The position numbers and the translations under genes are program-made. From assembly GCF_037975245.1 (NCBI RefSeq), contig NC_092581.1, forward strand, positions 2,402,501 through 2,466,500: DNA of 64,000 bases. The letters are read 5' to 3'. This document shows, piece by piece, positions 1-13,710 of this stretch; positions within the stretch are counted from its first letter, which is position 1, and each line of letters opens with the position of its first letter. This stretch comes from Apostichopus japonicus (lineage: Eukaryota > Echinodermata > Holothuroidea > Aspidochirotida > Stichopodidae). Below the pieces are notes generated by a model that searched no databases, was not told the DNA's origin, and saw only the letters and a list, made by a program, of their open reading frames with translations.

Positions 1-2642
1 TGACCAGAATACAGCATCAATAGGTGAATTTTCATTATCCTGTATATAAAGCACTGCCAAAAATATTGTTGGCTACTCATAGCAATGAAGGCATCTACTT
101 AAGGCTGCCATTTAGATGCATTATTTTTAAGGTATATTTATATGACATTTAAGTTTTGTACCCCACAAGCTACACTGGTACTTATATAATATCAGGTCCT
201 ACAATGCGAATGATAAGTTTCATTCTGTATAGATTATCGCTGTCAATTAGATGAATTTATATTGAAGAATTTTCATTGTTTGCTAGGTAGATGGATTTTG
301 TTCGTATTAAGTTCTTGAGAGACAAATTGTAATTTAACTGTCTGTACCCCACAAGGTATCCTGGTACTCATACCACATGACCAGAATACAGTATCAATAG
401 GTGAATTTTCATATTCCAGTATAAAACCAAGGTCAAAGTTATTGTTGGCTTCTAATAGCAATGAAGGCATCTACTTTAGGCTGCCACTTAGATGCATTAA
501 GGTGTATTTATATCACATTTAAGTTCTGTACCCCACAAGCTACACTGGTACTCATATAATATTAGGTCCTACAATGCGAATGATAAGTTTTATTCTGTAT
601 AGATTATCGCTGTCAATTAGATGAATTTATATTGAAGAGTTTTCATTGTTTGCTAGGTAGATGGATTTAGTTCTAATTAAGTTCTTGAGAGACATATTGT
701 AATTGTAATTTAACTGTCTGTACCCCACAAGGTATCCTGGCACTCATACCACATGACCAGAATACAGCATCAATAGGTGAATTTTCATTATCCTGTATAT
801 AAAGCACTGCCAAAAATATTGTTGGCTACTCATAGCAATGAAGGCATCTACTTAAGGCTGCCATTTAGATGCATTATTTTTAAGGTATATTTATATGACA
901 TTTAAGTTTTGTACCCCACAAGCTACACTGGTACTCATATAATATAAGGTCCTACAATGCGAATGATAAGTTTTATTCTGTATAGATTATCGCTGTCAAT
1001 TAGATGAATTTATATTGAAGAGTTTTCATTGTTTGCTAGGTAGATGGATTTAGTTCTAATAAAGTTCTTGAGACATATTGTAATTGTAATTTAACTGTCT
1101 GTACCCCACAAGGTATCCTGGTACTCATACCACATGACCAGAATACAGTATCAATAGGTGAATTTTCATATTACAGTATAAAACCAAGGTCAAAGTTATT
1201 GTTGGCTTCTAATAGCAATGAAGGCATCTACTTTAGGCTGCCACTTAGATGCATTAAGGTGTATTTATATCACATTTAAGTTCTGTACCCCACAAGCTAC
1301 ACTGGTACTCATATAATATTAGGTCCTACAATGCGAATGATAAGTTTTATTCTGTATAGATTATCGCTGTCAATTAGATGAATTTATATTGAAGAGTTTT
1401 CATTGTTTGCTAGGTAGATGGATTTAGTTCTAATTAAGTTCTTGAGAGACATATTGTAATTGTAATTTAACTGTCTGTACCCCACAAGGTATCCTGGCAC
1501 TCATACCACATGACCAGAATACAGCATCAATAGGTGAATTTTCATTATCCTGTATATAAAGCACTGCCAAAAATATTGTTGGCTACTCATAGCAATGAAG
1601 GCATCTACTTAAGGCTGCCATTTAGATGCATTATTTTTAAGGTATATTTATATGACATTTAAGTTTTGTACCCCACAAGCTACACTGGTACTCATATAAT
1701 ATCAGGTCCTACAATGCGAATGATAAGTTTTATTCTGTATAGATTAGCGCTGTCAATTAGATGAATTTATATTGAAAAGTTTTCATTGTTTGCTAGGTAG
1801 ATGGATTTAGTTCTAATAAAGTTCTTGAGACATATTGTAATTGTAATTTAACTGTCTGTACCCCACAAGGTATCCTGGTACTCATACCACATGACCAGAA
1901 TACAGTATCAATAGGTGAATTTTCATATTACAGTATAAAACCAAGGTCAAAGTTATTGTTGGCTTCTAATAGCAATGAAGGCATCTACTTTAGGCTGCCA
2001 CTTAGATGCATTAAGGTGTATTTATATCACATTTAAGTTCTGTACCCCACAAGCTACACTGGTACTCATATAATATTAGGTCCTACAATGCGAATGATCA
2101 GTTTTATTCTGTATAGATTATCGCTGTCAATTAGATGAATTTATATTGAAGAGTTTTCATTGTTTGCTAGGTAGATGGATTTAGTTCTAATTAAGTTCTT
2201 GAGACATATTGTAATTGTAATTTAACTGTCTGTACCCCACAAGGTATCCTGGCACTCATACCACATGACCAGAATACAGCATCAATAGGTGAATTTTCAT
2301 TATCCTGTATATAAAGCACTGCCAAAAATATTGTTGGCTACTCATAGCAATGAAGGCATCTACTTAAGGCTGCCATTTAGATGCATTATTTTTAAGGTAT
2401 ATTTATATGACATTTAAGTTTTGTACCCCACAAGCTACACTGGTACTCATATAATATAAGGTCCTACAATGCGAATGATCAGTTTTATTCTGTATAGATT
2501 ATCGCTGTCAATTAGATGAATTTATATTGAAGAGTTTTCATTGTTTGCTAGGTAGATGGATTTTGTTCTTATTAAGTTCTTGAGAGACAAATTGTAATTT
2601 AACTGTCTGTACCCCACAAGGTATCCTGGCACTCATACCACA
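1..2642. repeat. Alternating L1/L2 long-unit block
   Basis: Seven long units in strict alternation L1-L2-L1-L2-L1-L2-L1, starting at 1, 378, 754, 1135, 1511, 1892 and 2266. The effective period is therefore a dimer of about 753-757 bp. L2 is longer after the second copy because ATTGTAATTGTAATTTAAC carries an extra ATTGTA step. The first ~470 bp recur almost unchanged 5,950 bp downstream, from 5,951. Confidence 0.9.
344..374. other. Representative conserved satellite box with dyad
   Basis: One example of the most conserved part of the repeat: TGTACCCCACAAG followed by GGTAT (355-359), ten bases, then ATACC (370-374). The same GGTAT can also pair with TACC just upstream, so two small stems compete for it. 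The box appears in every S unit and in the 3' half of long units, and stays readable in the diverged edge. A protein-binding role is speculation. Confidence 0.5.
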
Positions 2643-2790
2643 TGACCAGAGTACAGTACGACAAATTGTAATTTAACTGTCTGTACCCCACAAGGTATCC
2701 TGGCACTCATACCACATGACCAGAGTACAGTACAACAAATTGTAATTTAACTGTCTGTACCCCACAAGGTATCCTGGCACTCATACCACA
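2643..2790. repeat. Pair of 74-bp short satellite units (S)
   Basis: Two S units start at 2643 and 2717, exactly 74 bp apart, and the next L1 starts at 2791. Each S holds the box TGTACCCCACAAGGTATCC and the inverted repeat GGTAT-N10-ATACC, and joins an ACAGTA end straight to GACAAATTGTAATTTAAC. That is a long unit without its central ~303 bp. The first S ends in TACGAC and the last in TACAAC, a position-specific difference seen in most S clusters of the array. Confidence 0.9.
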
Positions 2791-5700
2791 TGACCAGAAT
2801 ACAGCATCAATAGGTGAATTTTCATTATCCTGTATATAAAGCACTGCCAAAAATATTGTTGGCTACTCATAGCAATGAAGGCATCTACTTAAGGCTGCAA
2901 TTTAGATGCATTATTTTTAAGGTATATTTATATGACATTTAAGTTTTGTACCCCACAAGCTACACTGGTACTCATATAATATCAGGTCCTACAATGCGAA
3001 TGATAAGTTTCTATCTGTGTAGATTATCGCTGTCAATCAGATGAATTTATGTTGAAGAATTTTCATTGTTTGCTAGGTAGATGGATTTTGTTCTTATTAA
3101 GTTCTTGAGAGACAAATTGTAATTTAACTGTCTGTACCCCACAAGGTATCCTGGTACTCATACCACATGACCAGAATACAGTATCAATAGGTGAATTTTC
3201 ATATTACAGTATAAAACCAAGGTCAAAGTTATTGTTGGCTTCTAATAGCAATGAAGGCATCTACTTTAGGCTGCCACTTAGATGCATTAAGGTGTATTTA
3301 TATCACATTTAAGTTCTGTACCCCACAAGCTACACTGGTACTCATATAATATTAGGTCCTACAATGCGAATGATAAGTTTTATTCTGTATAGATTATCGC
3401 TGTCAATTAGATGAATTTATATTGAAGAGTTTTCATTGTTTGCTAGGTAGATGGATTTAGTTCTAATTAAGTTCTTGAGAGACATATTGTAATTGTAATT
3501 TAACTGTCTGTACCCCACAAGGTATCCTGGCACTCATACCACATGACCAGAATACAGCATCAATAGGTGAATTTTCATTATCCTGTATATAAAGCACTGC
3601 CAAAAATATTGTTGGCTACTCATAGCAATGAAGGCATCTACTTAAGGCTGCCATTTAGATGCATTATTTTTAAGGTATATTTATATGACATTTAAGTTTT
3701 GTACCCCACAAGCTACACTGGTACTCATATAATATCAGGTCCTACAATGCGAATGATAAGTTTTATTCTGTATAGATTAGCGCTGTCAATTAGATGAATT
3801 TATATTGAAAAGTTTTCATTGTTTGCTAGGTAGATGGATTTAGTTCTAATAAAGTTCTTGAGACATATTGTAATTGTAATTTAACTGTCTGTACCCCACA
3901 AGGTATCCTGGCACTCATACCACATGACCAGAATACAGCATCAATAGGTGAATTTTCATTATCCTGTATATAAAGCACTGCCAAAAATATTGTTGGCTAC
4001 TCATAGCAATGAAGGCATCTACTTAAGGCTGCCATTTAGATGCATTATTTTTAAGGTATATTTATATGACATTTAAGTTTTGTACCCCACAAGCTACACT
4101 GGTACTCATATAATATAAGGTCCTACAATGCGAATGATCAGTTTTATTCTGTATAGATTATCGCTGTCAATTAGATGAATTTATATTGAAGAGTTTTCAT
4201 TGTTTGCTAGGTAGATGGATTTTGTTCTTATTAAGTTCTTGAGAGACAAATTGTAATTTAACTGTCTGTACCCCACAAGGTATCCTGGCACTCATACCAC
4301 ATGACCAGAATACAGCATCAATAGGTGAATTTTCATTATCCTGTATATAAAGCACTGCCAAAAATATTGTTGGCTACTCATAGCAATGAAGGCATCTACT
4401 TAAGGCTGCCATTTAGATGCATTATTTTTAAGGTATATTTATATGACATTTAAGTTTTGTACCCCACAAGCTACACTGGTACTCATATAATATAAGGTCC
4501 TACAATGCGAATAATCAGTTTTATTCTGTATAGATTATCGCTGTCAATTAGATGAATTTTTATTGAAGAGTTTTCATTGTTTGCTAGGTAGATGGATTTT
4601 GTTCTTATTAAGTTCTTGAGAGACAAATTGTAATTTAACTGTCTGTACCCCACAAGGTATCCTGGCACTCATACCACATTACCAGAGTACAGTACGACAA
4701 ATTGTAATTTAACTGTCTGTACCCCACAAGGTATCCTGGCACTCATACCACATTACCAGAGTACAGTACGACAAATTGTAATTTAACTGTCTGTACCCCA
4801 CAAGGTATCCTGGCACTCATACCACATGACCAGAGTACAGTACAACAAATTGTAATTTAACTGTCTGTACCCCACAAGGTATCCTGGCACTCATACCACA
4901 TGACCAGAATACAGCATCAATAGGTGAATTTTCATTATCCTGTATATAAAGCACTGCCAAAAATATTGTTGGCTACTCATAGCAATGAAGGCATCTACTT
5001 AAGGCTGCCATTTAGATACATTATTTTTAAGGTATATTTATATGACATTTAAGTTTTGTACCCCACAAGCTACACTGGTACTCATATAATATAAGGTCCT
5101 ACAATGCCAATGATCAGTTTTATTCTGTATAGATTATCGCTGTCAATTAGATGAATTTATATTGAAGAGTTTTCATTGTTTGCTAGGTAGATGGATTTTG
5201 TTCTTATTAAGTTCTTGAGAGACAAATTGTAATTTAACTGTCTGTACCCCACAAGGTATCCTGGCACTCATACCACATTACCAGAGTACAGTACGACAAA
5301 TTGTAATTTAACTGTCTGTACCCCACAAGGTATCCTGGCACTCATACCGCATGACCAGAGTACAGTACAACAAATTGTAATTTAACTGTCTGTACCCCAC
5401 AAGGTATCCTGGCACTCATACCACATGACCAGAATACAGCATCAATAGGTGAATTTTCATTATCCTGTATATAAAGCACTGCCAAAAATATTGTTGGCTA
5501 CTCATAGCAATGAAGGCATCTACTTAAGGCTGCCATTTAGATGCATTATTTTTAAGGTATATTTATATGACATTTAAGTTTTGTACCCCACAAGCTACAC
5601 TGGTACTCATATAATATAAGGTCCTACAATGCGAATGATCAGTTTTATTCTGTATAGATTATAGCTGTCAATTAGATGAATTTATATTGAAGAGTTTTCA

Positions 5701-8700
5701 TTGTTTGCTAGGTAGATGGATTTTGTTCTTATTAAGTTCTTGAGAGACAAATTGTAATTTAACTGTCTGTACCCCACAAGGTATCCTGGCACTCATACCA
5801 CATTACCAGAGTACAGTACGACAAATTGTAATTTAACTGTCTGTACCCCACAAGGTATCCTGGCACTCATACCACATGACCAGAGTACAGTACAACAAAT
5901 TGTAATTTAACTGTCTGTACCCCACAAGGTATCCTGGCACTCATACCACATGACCAGAATACAGCATCAATAGGTGAATTTTCATTATCCTGTATATAAA
6001 GCACTGCCAAAAATATTGTTGGCTACTCATAGCAATGAAGGCATCTACTTAAGGCTGCCATTTAGATGCATTATTTTTAAGGTATATTTATATGACATTT
6101 AAGTTTTGTACCCCACAAGCTACACTGGTACTTATATAATATCAGGTCCTACAATGCGAATGATAAGTTTCATTCTGTATAGATTATCGCTGTCAATTAG
6201 ATGAATTTATATTGAAGAATTTTCATTGTTTGCTAGGTAGATGGATTTTGTTCGTATTAAGTTCTTGAGAGACAAATTGTAATTTAACTGTCTGTACCCC
6301 ACAAGGTATCCTGGTACTCATACCACATGACCAGAATACAGTATCAATAGGTGAATTTTCATATTCCAGTATAAAACCAAGGTCAAAGTTATTGTTGGCT
6401 TCTAATAGCAATGAAGGCATCTACTTTAGGCTGCCACTTAGATGCATTAAGGTGTATTTATATCACATTTAAGTTCTGTACCCAACAAGCTACACTGGTA
6501 CTCATATAATATTAGGTCCTACAATGCGAATGATAAGTTTTATTCTGTATAGATTATCGCTGTCAATTAGATGAATTTATATTGAAGAGTTTTCATTGTT
6601 TGCTAGGTAGATGGATTTAGTTCTAATTAAGTTCTTGAGAGACATATTGTAATTGTAATTTAACTGTCTGTACCCCACAAGGTATCCTGGCACTCATACC
6701 ACATGACCAGAATACAGCATCAATAGGTGAATTTTCATTATCCTGTATATAAAGCACTGCCAAAAATATTGTTGGCTACTCATAGCAATGAAGGCATCTA
6801 CTTAAGGCTGCCATTTAGATGCATTATTTTTAAGGTATATTTATATGACATTTAAGTTTTGTACCCCACAAGCTACACTGGTACTCATATAATATCAGGT
6901 CCTACAATGCGAATGATCAGTTTTATTCTGTATAGATTATCGCTGTCAATTAGATGAATTTATATTGAAGAGTTTTCATTGTTTGCTAGGTAGATGGATT
7001 TTGTTCTTATTAAGTTCTTGAGAGACAAATTGTAATTTAACTGTCTGTACCCCACAAGGTATCCTGGCACTCATACCACATGACCAGAGTACAGTACGAC
7101 AAATTGTAATTTAACTGTCTGTACCCCACAAGGTATCCTGGCACTCATACCACATGACCAGAATACAGCATCAATAGGTGAATTTTCATTATCCTGTATA
7201 TAAAGCACTGCCAAAAATATTGTTGGCTACTCATAGCAATGAAGGCATCTACTTAAGGCTGCAATTTAGATGCATTATTTTTAAGGTATATTTATATGAC
7301 ATTTAAGTTTTGTACCCCACAAGCTACACTGGTACTTATATAATATCAGGTCCTACAATGCGAATGATAAGTTTCTATCTGTGTAGATTATCACTGTCAA
7401 TCAGATGAATTTATGTTGAAGAATTTTCATTGTTTGCTAGGTAGATGGATTTTGTTCGTATTAAGTTCTTGAGAGACAAATTGTAATTTAACTGTCTGTA
7501 CCCCACAAGGTATCCTGGTACTCATACCACATGACCAGAATACAGTATCAATAGGTGAATTTTCATATTACAGTATAAAACCAAGGTCAAAGTTATTGTT
7601 GGCTTCTCATAGCAATGAAGGCATCTACTTTAGGCTGCCACTTAGATGCATTAAGGTGTATTTATATCACATTTAAGTTCTGTACCCCACAAGCTACACT
7701 GGTACTCATATAATATTAGGTCCTACAATGCGAATGATAAGTTTTATTCTGTATAGATTATCGCTGTCAATTAGATGAATTTATATTGAAGAGTTTTCAT
7801 TGTTTGCTAGGTAGATGGATTTAGTTCTAATTAAGTTCTTGAGAGACATATTGTAATTGTAATTTAACTGTCTGTACCCCACAAGGTATCCTGGCACTCA
7901 TACCACATGACCAGAATACAGCATCAATAGGTGAATTTTCATTATCCTGTATATGAAGCACTGCCAAAAATATTGTTGGCTACTCATAGCAATGAAGGCA
8001 TCTACTTAAGGCTGCCATTTAGATGCATTATTTTTAAGGTATATTTATATGACATTTAAGTTTTGTACCCCACAAGCTACACTGGTACTCATATAATATA
8101 AGGTCCTACAATGCGAATGATCAGTTTTATTCTGTATAGATTATCGCTGTCAATTAGATGAATTTATATTGAAGAGTTTCATTGTTTGCTAGGTAGATGG
8201 ATTTTGTTCTTATTAAGTTCTTGAGAGACAAATTGTAATTTAACTGTCTGTACCCCACAAGGTATCCTGGCACTCATACCATATGACCAGAGTACAGTAC
8301 GACAAATTGTAATTTAACTGTCTGTACCCCACAAGGTATCCTGGCACTCATACCACATTACCAGAGTACAGTACGACAAATTGTAATTTAACTGTCTGTA
8401 CCCCACAAGGTATCCTGGCACTCATACCACATGACCAGAGTACAGTACAACAAATTGTAATTTAACTGTCTGTACCCCACAAGGTATCCTGGCACTCATA
8501 CCACATGACCAGAATACAGCATCAATAGGTGAATTTTCATTATCCTGTATATAAAGCACTGCCAAAAATATTGTTGGCTACTCATAGCAATGAAGGCATC
8601 TACTTAAGGCTGCCATTTAGATGCATTATTTTTAAGGTATATTTATATGACATTTAAGTTTTGTACCCCACAAGCTACACTGGTACTCATATAATATAAG

Positions 8701-11082
8701 GTCCTACAATGCGAATGATCAGTTTTATTCTGTATAGATTATAGCTGTCAATTAGATGAATTTATATTGAAGAGTTTTCATTGTTTGCTAGGTAGATGGA
8801 TTTTGTTCTTATTAAGTTCTTGAGAGACAAATTGTAATTTAACTGTCTGTACCCCACAAGGTATCCTGGCACTCATACCACATTACCAGAGTACAGTACG
8901 ACAAATTGTAATTTAACTGTCTGTACCCCACAAGGTATCCTGGCACTCATACCACATGACCAGAGTACAGTACAACAAATTGTAATTTAACTGTCTGTAC
9001 CCCACAAGGTATCCTGGCACTCATACCACATGACCAGAATACAGCATCAATAGGTGAATTTTCATTATCCTGTATATAAAGCACTGCCAAAAATATTGTT
9101 GGCTACTCATAGCAATGAAGGCATCTACTTAAGGCTGCCATTTAGATGCATTATTTTTAAGGTATATTTATATGACATTTAAGTTTTGTACCCCACAAGC
9201 TACACTGGTACTTATATAATATCAGGTCCTACAATGCGAATGATAAGTTTTATTCTGTATAGATTATCGCTGTCAATTAGATGAATTTATATTGAAGAAT
9301 TTTCATTGTTTGCTAGGTAGATGGATTTTGTTCGTATTAAGTTCTTGAGAGACAAATTGTAATTTAACTGTCTGTACCCCACAAGGTATCCTGGTACTCA
9401 TACCACATGACCAGAATACAGTATCAATAGGTGAATTTTCATATTACAGTATAAAACCAAGGTCAAAGTTATTGTTGGCTTCTAATAGCAATGAAGGCAT
9501 CTACTTTAGGCTGCCACTTAGATGCATTAAGGTGTATTGATATCACATTTAAGTTCTGTACCCCACAAGCTACACTGGTACTCATATAATATTAGGTCCT
9601 ACAATGCGAATGATAAGTTTTATTCTGTATAGATTATCGCTGTCAATTAGATGAATTTATATTGAAGAGTTTTCATTGTTTGCTAGGTAGATGGATTTAG
9701 TTCTAATTAAGTTCTTGAGAGACATATTGTAATTGTAATTTAACTGTCTGTACCCCACAAGGTATCCTGGCACTCATACCACATGACCAGAATACAGCAT
9801 CAATAGGTGAATTTTCATTATTCTGTATATGAAGCACTGCCAAAAATATTGTTGGCTACTCATAGCAATGAAGGCATCTACTTAAGGCTGCCATTTAGAT
9901 GCATTATTTTTAAGGTATATTTATATGACATTTAAGTTTTGTACCCCACAAGCTACACTGGTACTCATATAATATAAGGTCCTACAATGCGAATGATCAG
10001 TTTTATTCTGTATAGATTATCGCTGTCAATTAGATGAATTTATATTGAAGAGTTTCATTGTTTGCTAGGTAGATGGATTTTGTTCTTATTAAGTTCTTGA
10101 GAGACAAATTGTAATTTAACTGTCTGTACCCCACAAGGTATCCTGGCACTCATACCATATGACCATAGTACAGTACGACAAATTGTAATTTAACTGTCTG
10201 TACCCCACAAGGTATCCTGGCACTCATACCACATTACCAGAGTACAGTACGACAAATTGTAATTTAACTGTCTGTACCCCACAAGGTATCCTGGCACTCA
10301 TACCACATGACCAGAGTACAGTACAACAAATTGTAATTTAACTGTCTGTACCCCACAAGGTATCCTGGCACTCATACCACATGACCAGAATACAGCATCA
10401 ATAGGTGAATTTTCATTATCCTGTATATAAAGCACTGCCAAAAATATTGTTGGCTACTCATAGCAATGAAGGCATCTACTTAAGGCTGCCATTTAGATGC
10501 ATTATTTTTAAGGTATATTTATATGACATTTAAGTTTTGTACCCCACAAGCTACACTGGTACTCATATAATATAAGGTCCTACAATGCGAATGATCAGTT
10601 TTATTCTGTATAGATTATAGCTGTCAATTAGATGAATTTATATTGAAGAGTTTTCATTGTTTGCTAGGTAGATGGATTTTGTTCTTATTAAGTTCTTGAG
10701 AGACAAATTGTAATTTAACTGTCTGTACCCCACAAGGTATCCTGGCACTCATACCACATTACCAGAGTACAGTACGACAAATTGTAATTTAACTGTCTGT
10801 ACCCCACAAGGTATCCTGGCACTCATACCACATGACCAGAGTACAGTACAACAAATTGTAATTTAACTGTCTGTACCCCACAAGGTATCCTGGCACTCAT
10901 ACCACATGACCAGAATACAGCATCAATAGGTGAATTTTCATTATCCTGTATATAAAGCACTGCCAAAAATATTGTTGGCTACTCATAGCAATGAAGGCAT
11001 CTACTTAAGGCTGCCATTTAGATGCATTATTTTTAAGGTATATTTATATGACATTTAAGTTTTGTACCCCACAAGCTACACT
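2791..11082. repeat. Irregular mixture of long units and S clusters
   Basis: L1 and L2 units alternate with S clusters of one, two or three copies; a triplet lies at about 4679, 4753 and 4827, and a single S at about 7080. The order resembles the 2,628-bp higher-order repeat further right, but the spacing of the marker GGTACTTATATAAT (6127, 7331, 9207, 11083) is uneven. I read this as rearranged higher-order repeats. Confidence 0.8.
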
Positions 11083-13710
11083 GGTACTTATATAATATCA
11101 GGTCCTACAATGCGAATGATAAGTTTCATTCTGTATAGATTATCGCTGTCAATTAGATGAATTTATATTGAAGAATTTTCATTGTTTGCTAGGTAGATGG
11201 ATTTTGTTCGTATTAAGTTCTTGAGAGACAAATTGTAATTTAACTGTCTGTACCCCACAAGGTATCCTGGTACTCATACCACATGACCAGAATACAGTAT
11301 CAATAGGTGAATTTTCATATTCCAGTATAAAACCAAGGTCAAAGTTATTGTTGGCTTCTAATAGCAATGAAGGCATCTACTTTAGGCTGCCACTTAGATG
11401 CATTAAGGTGTATTTATATCACATTTAAGTTCTGTACCCCACAAGCTACACTGGTACTCATATAATATTAGGTCCTACAATGCGAATGATAAGTTTTATT
11501 CTGTATAGATTATCGCTGTCAATAAGATGAATTTATATTGAAGAGTTTTCATTGTTTGCTAGGTAGATGGATTTAGTTCTAATTAAGTTCTTGAGACATA
11601 TTGTAATTGTAATTTAACTGTCTGTACCCCACAAGGTATCCTGGCACTCATACCACATGACCAGAATACAGCATCAATAGGTGAATTTTCATTATCCTGT
11701 ATATAAAGCACTGCCAAAAATATTGTTGGCTACTCATAGCAATGAAGGCATCTACTTAAGGCTGCCATTTAGATGCATTATTTTTAAGGTATATTTATAT
11801 GACATTTAAGTTTTGTACCCCACAAGCTACACTGGTACTCATATAATATAAGGTCCTACAATGCGAATGATCAGTTTTATTCTGTATAGATTATCGCTGT
11901 CAATTAGATGAATTTATATTGAAGAGTTTTCATTGTTTGCTAGGTAGATGGATTTTGTTCTTATTAAGTTCTTGAGAGACAAATTGTAATTTAACTGTCT
12001 GTACCCCACAAGGTATCCTGGCACTCATACCACATGACCAGAGTACAGTACGACAAATTGTAATTTAACTGTCTGTACCCCACAAGGTATCCTGGCACTC
12101 ATACCACATGACCAGAGTACAGTACAACAAATTGTAATTTAACTGTCTGTACCCCACAAGGTATCCTGGCACTCATACCACATGACCAGAATACAGCATC
12201 AATAGGTGAATTTTCATTATCCTGTATATAAAGCACTGCCAAAAATATTGTTGGCTACTCATAGCAATGAAGGCATCTACTTAAGGCTGCAATTTAGATG
12301 CATTATTTTTAAGGTATATTTATATGACATTTAAGTTTTGTACCCCACAAGCTACACTGGTACTCATATAATATCAGGTCCTACAATGCGAATGATAAGT
12401 TTCTATCTGTGTAGATTATCGCTGTCAATCAGATGAATTTATGTTGAAGAATTTTCATTGTTTGCTAGGTAGATGGATTTTGTTCGTATTAAGTTCTTGA
12501 GAGACAAATTGTAATTTAACTGTCTGTACCCCACAAGGTATCCTGGTACTCATACCACATGACCAGAATACAGTATCAATAGGTGAATTTTCATATTACA
12601 GTATAAAACCAAGGTCAAAGTTATTGTTGGCTTCTAATAGCAATGAAGGCATCTACTTTAGGCTGCCACTTAGATGCATTAAGGTGTATTTATATCACAT
12701 TTAAGTTCTGTACCCCACAAGCTACACTGGTACTCATATAATATTAGGTCCTACAATGCGAATGATAAGTTTTATTCTGTATAGATTATCGCTGTCAATT
12801 AGATGAATTTATATTGAAGAGTTTTCATTGTTTGCTAGGTAGATGGATTTAGTTCTAATTAAGTACTTGAGAGACATATTGTAATTGTAATTTAACTGTC
12901 TGTACCCCACAAGGTATCCTGGCACTCATACCACATGACCAGAATACAGCATCAATAGGTGAATTTTCATTATCCTGTATATGAAGCACTGCCAAAAATA
13001 TTGTTGGCTACTCATAGCAATGAAGGCATCTACTTAAGGCTGCCATTTAGATGCATTATTTTTAAGGTATATTTATATGACATTTAAGTTTTGTACCCCA
13101 CAAGCTACACTGGTACTCATATAATATAAGGTCCTACAATGCGAATGATCAGTTTTATTCTGTATAGATTATCGCTGTCAATTAGATGAATTTATATTGA
13201 AGAGTTTTCATTGTTTGCTAGGTAGATGGATTTTGTTCTTATTAAGTTCTTGAGAGACAAATTGTAATTTAACTGTCTGTACCCCACAAGGTATCCTGGC
13301 ACTCATACCATATGACCAGAGTACAGTACGACAAATTGTAATTTAACTGTCTGTACCCCACAAGGTATCCTGGCACTCATACCACATTACCAGAGTACAG
13401 TACGACAAATTGTAATTTAACTGTCTGTACCCCACAAGGTATCCTGGCACTCATACCACATGACCAGAGTACAGTACAACAAATTGTAATTTAACTGTCT
13501 GTACCCCACAAGGTATCCTGGCACTCATACCACATGACCAGAATACAGCATCAATAGGTGAATTTTCATTATCCTGTATATAAAGCACTGCCAAAAATAT
13601 TGTTGGCTACTCATAGCAATGAAGGCATCTACTTAAGGCTGCCATTTAGATGCATTATTTTTAAGGTATATTTATATGACATTTAAGTTTTGTACCCCAC
13701 AAGCTACACT
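11083..13710. repeat. 2,628-bp higher-order repeat, copy 1
   Basis: Delimited by the marker GGTACTTATATAAT at 11083 and 13711, exactly 2,628 bp apart. Same period as the copies starting at 16859, 23010 and 25638. Confidence 0.85.

Noticed and set aside
273-470. Identical 65-codon minus-strand open frame, repeated at 6223, 11179, 13807, 15462, 19583, 23106, 25734 and 28362
   Set aside because: It recurs only because the satellite unit recurs. It spans a long-unit boundary, has no recognisable domain, and neighbouring units with a single base change lose it.
2643-2790. CRISPR-like short direct repeats
   Set aside because: The 74-bp copies are contiguous with no unique spacers, and the context is an intron-containing eukaryotic sequence.
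4483-4668. Small open frames inside the array (also 23857-24099 and 54526-54820)
   Set aside because: By-products of particular unit variants (loss of one stop codon); the protein sequence is just translated satellite.
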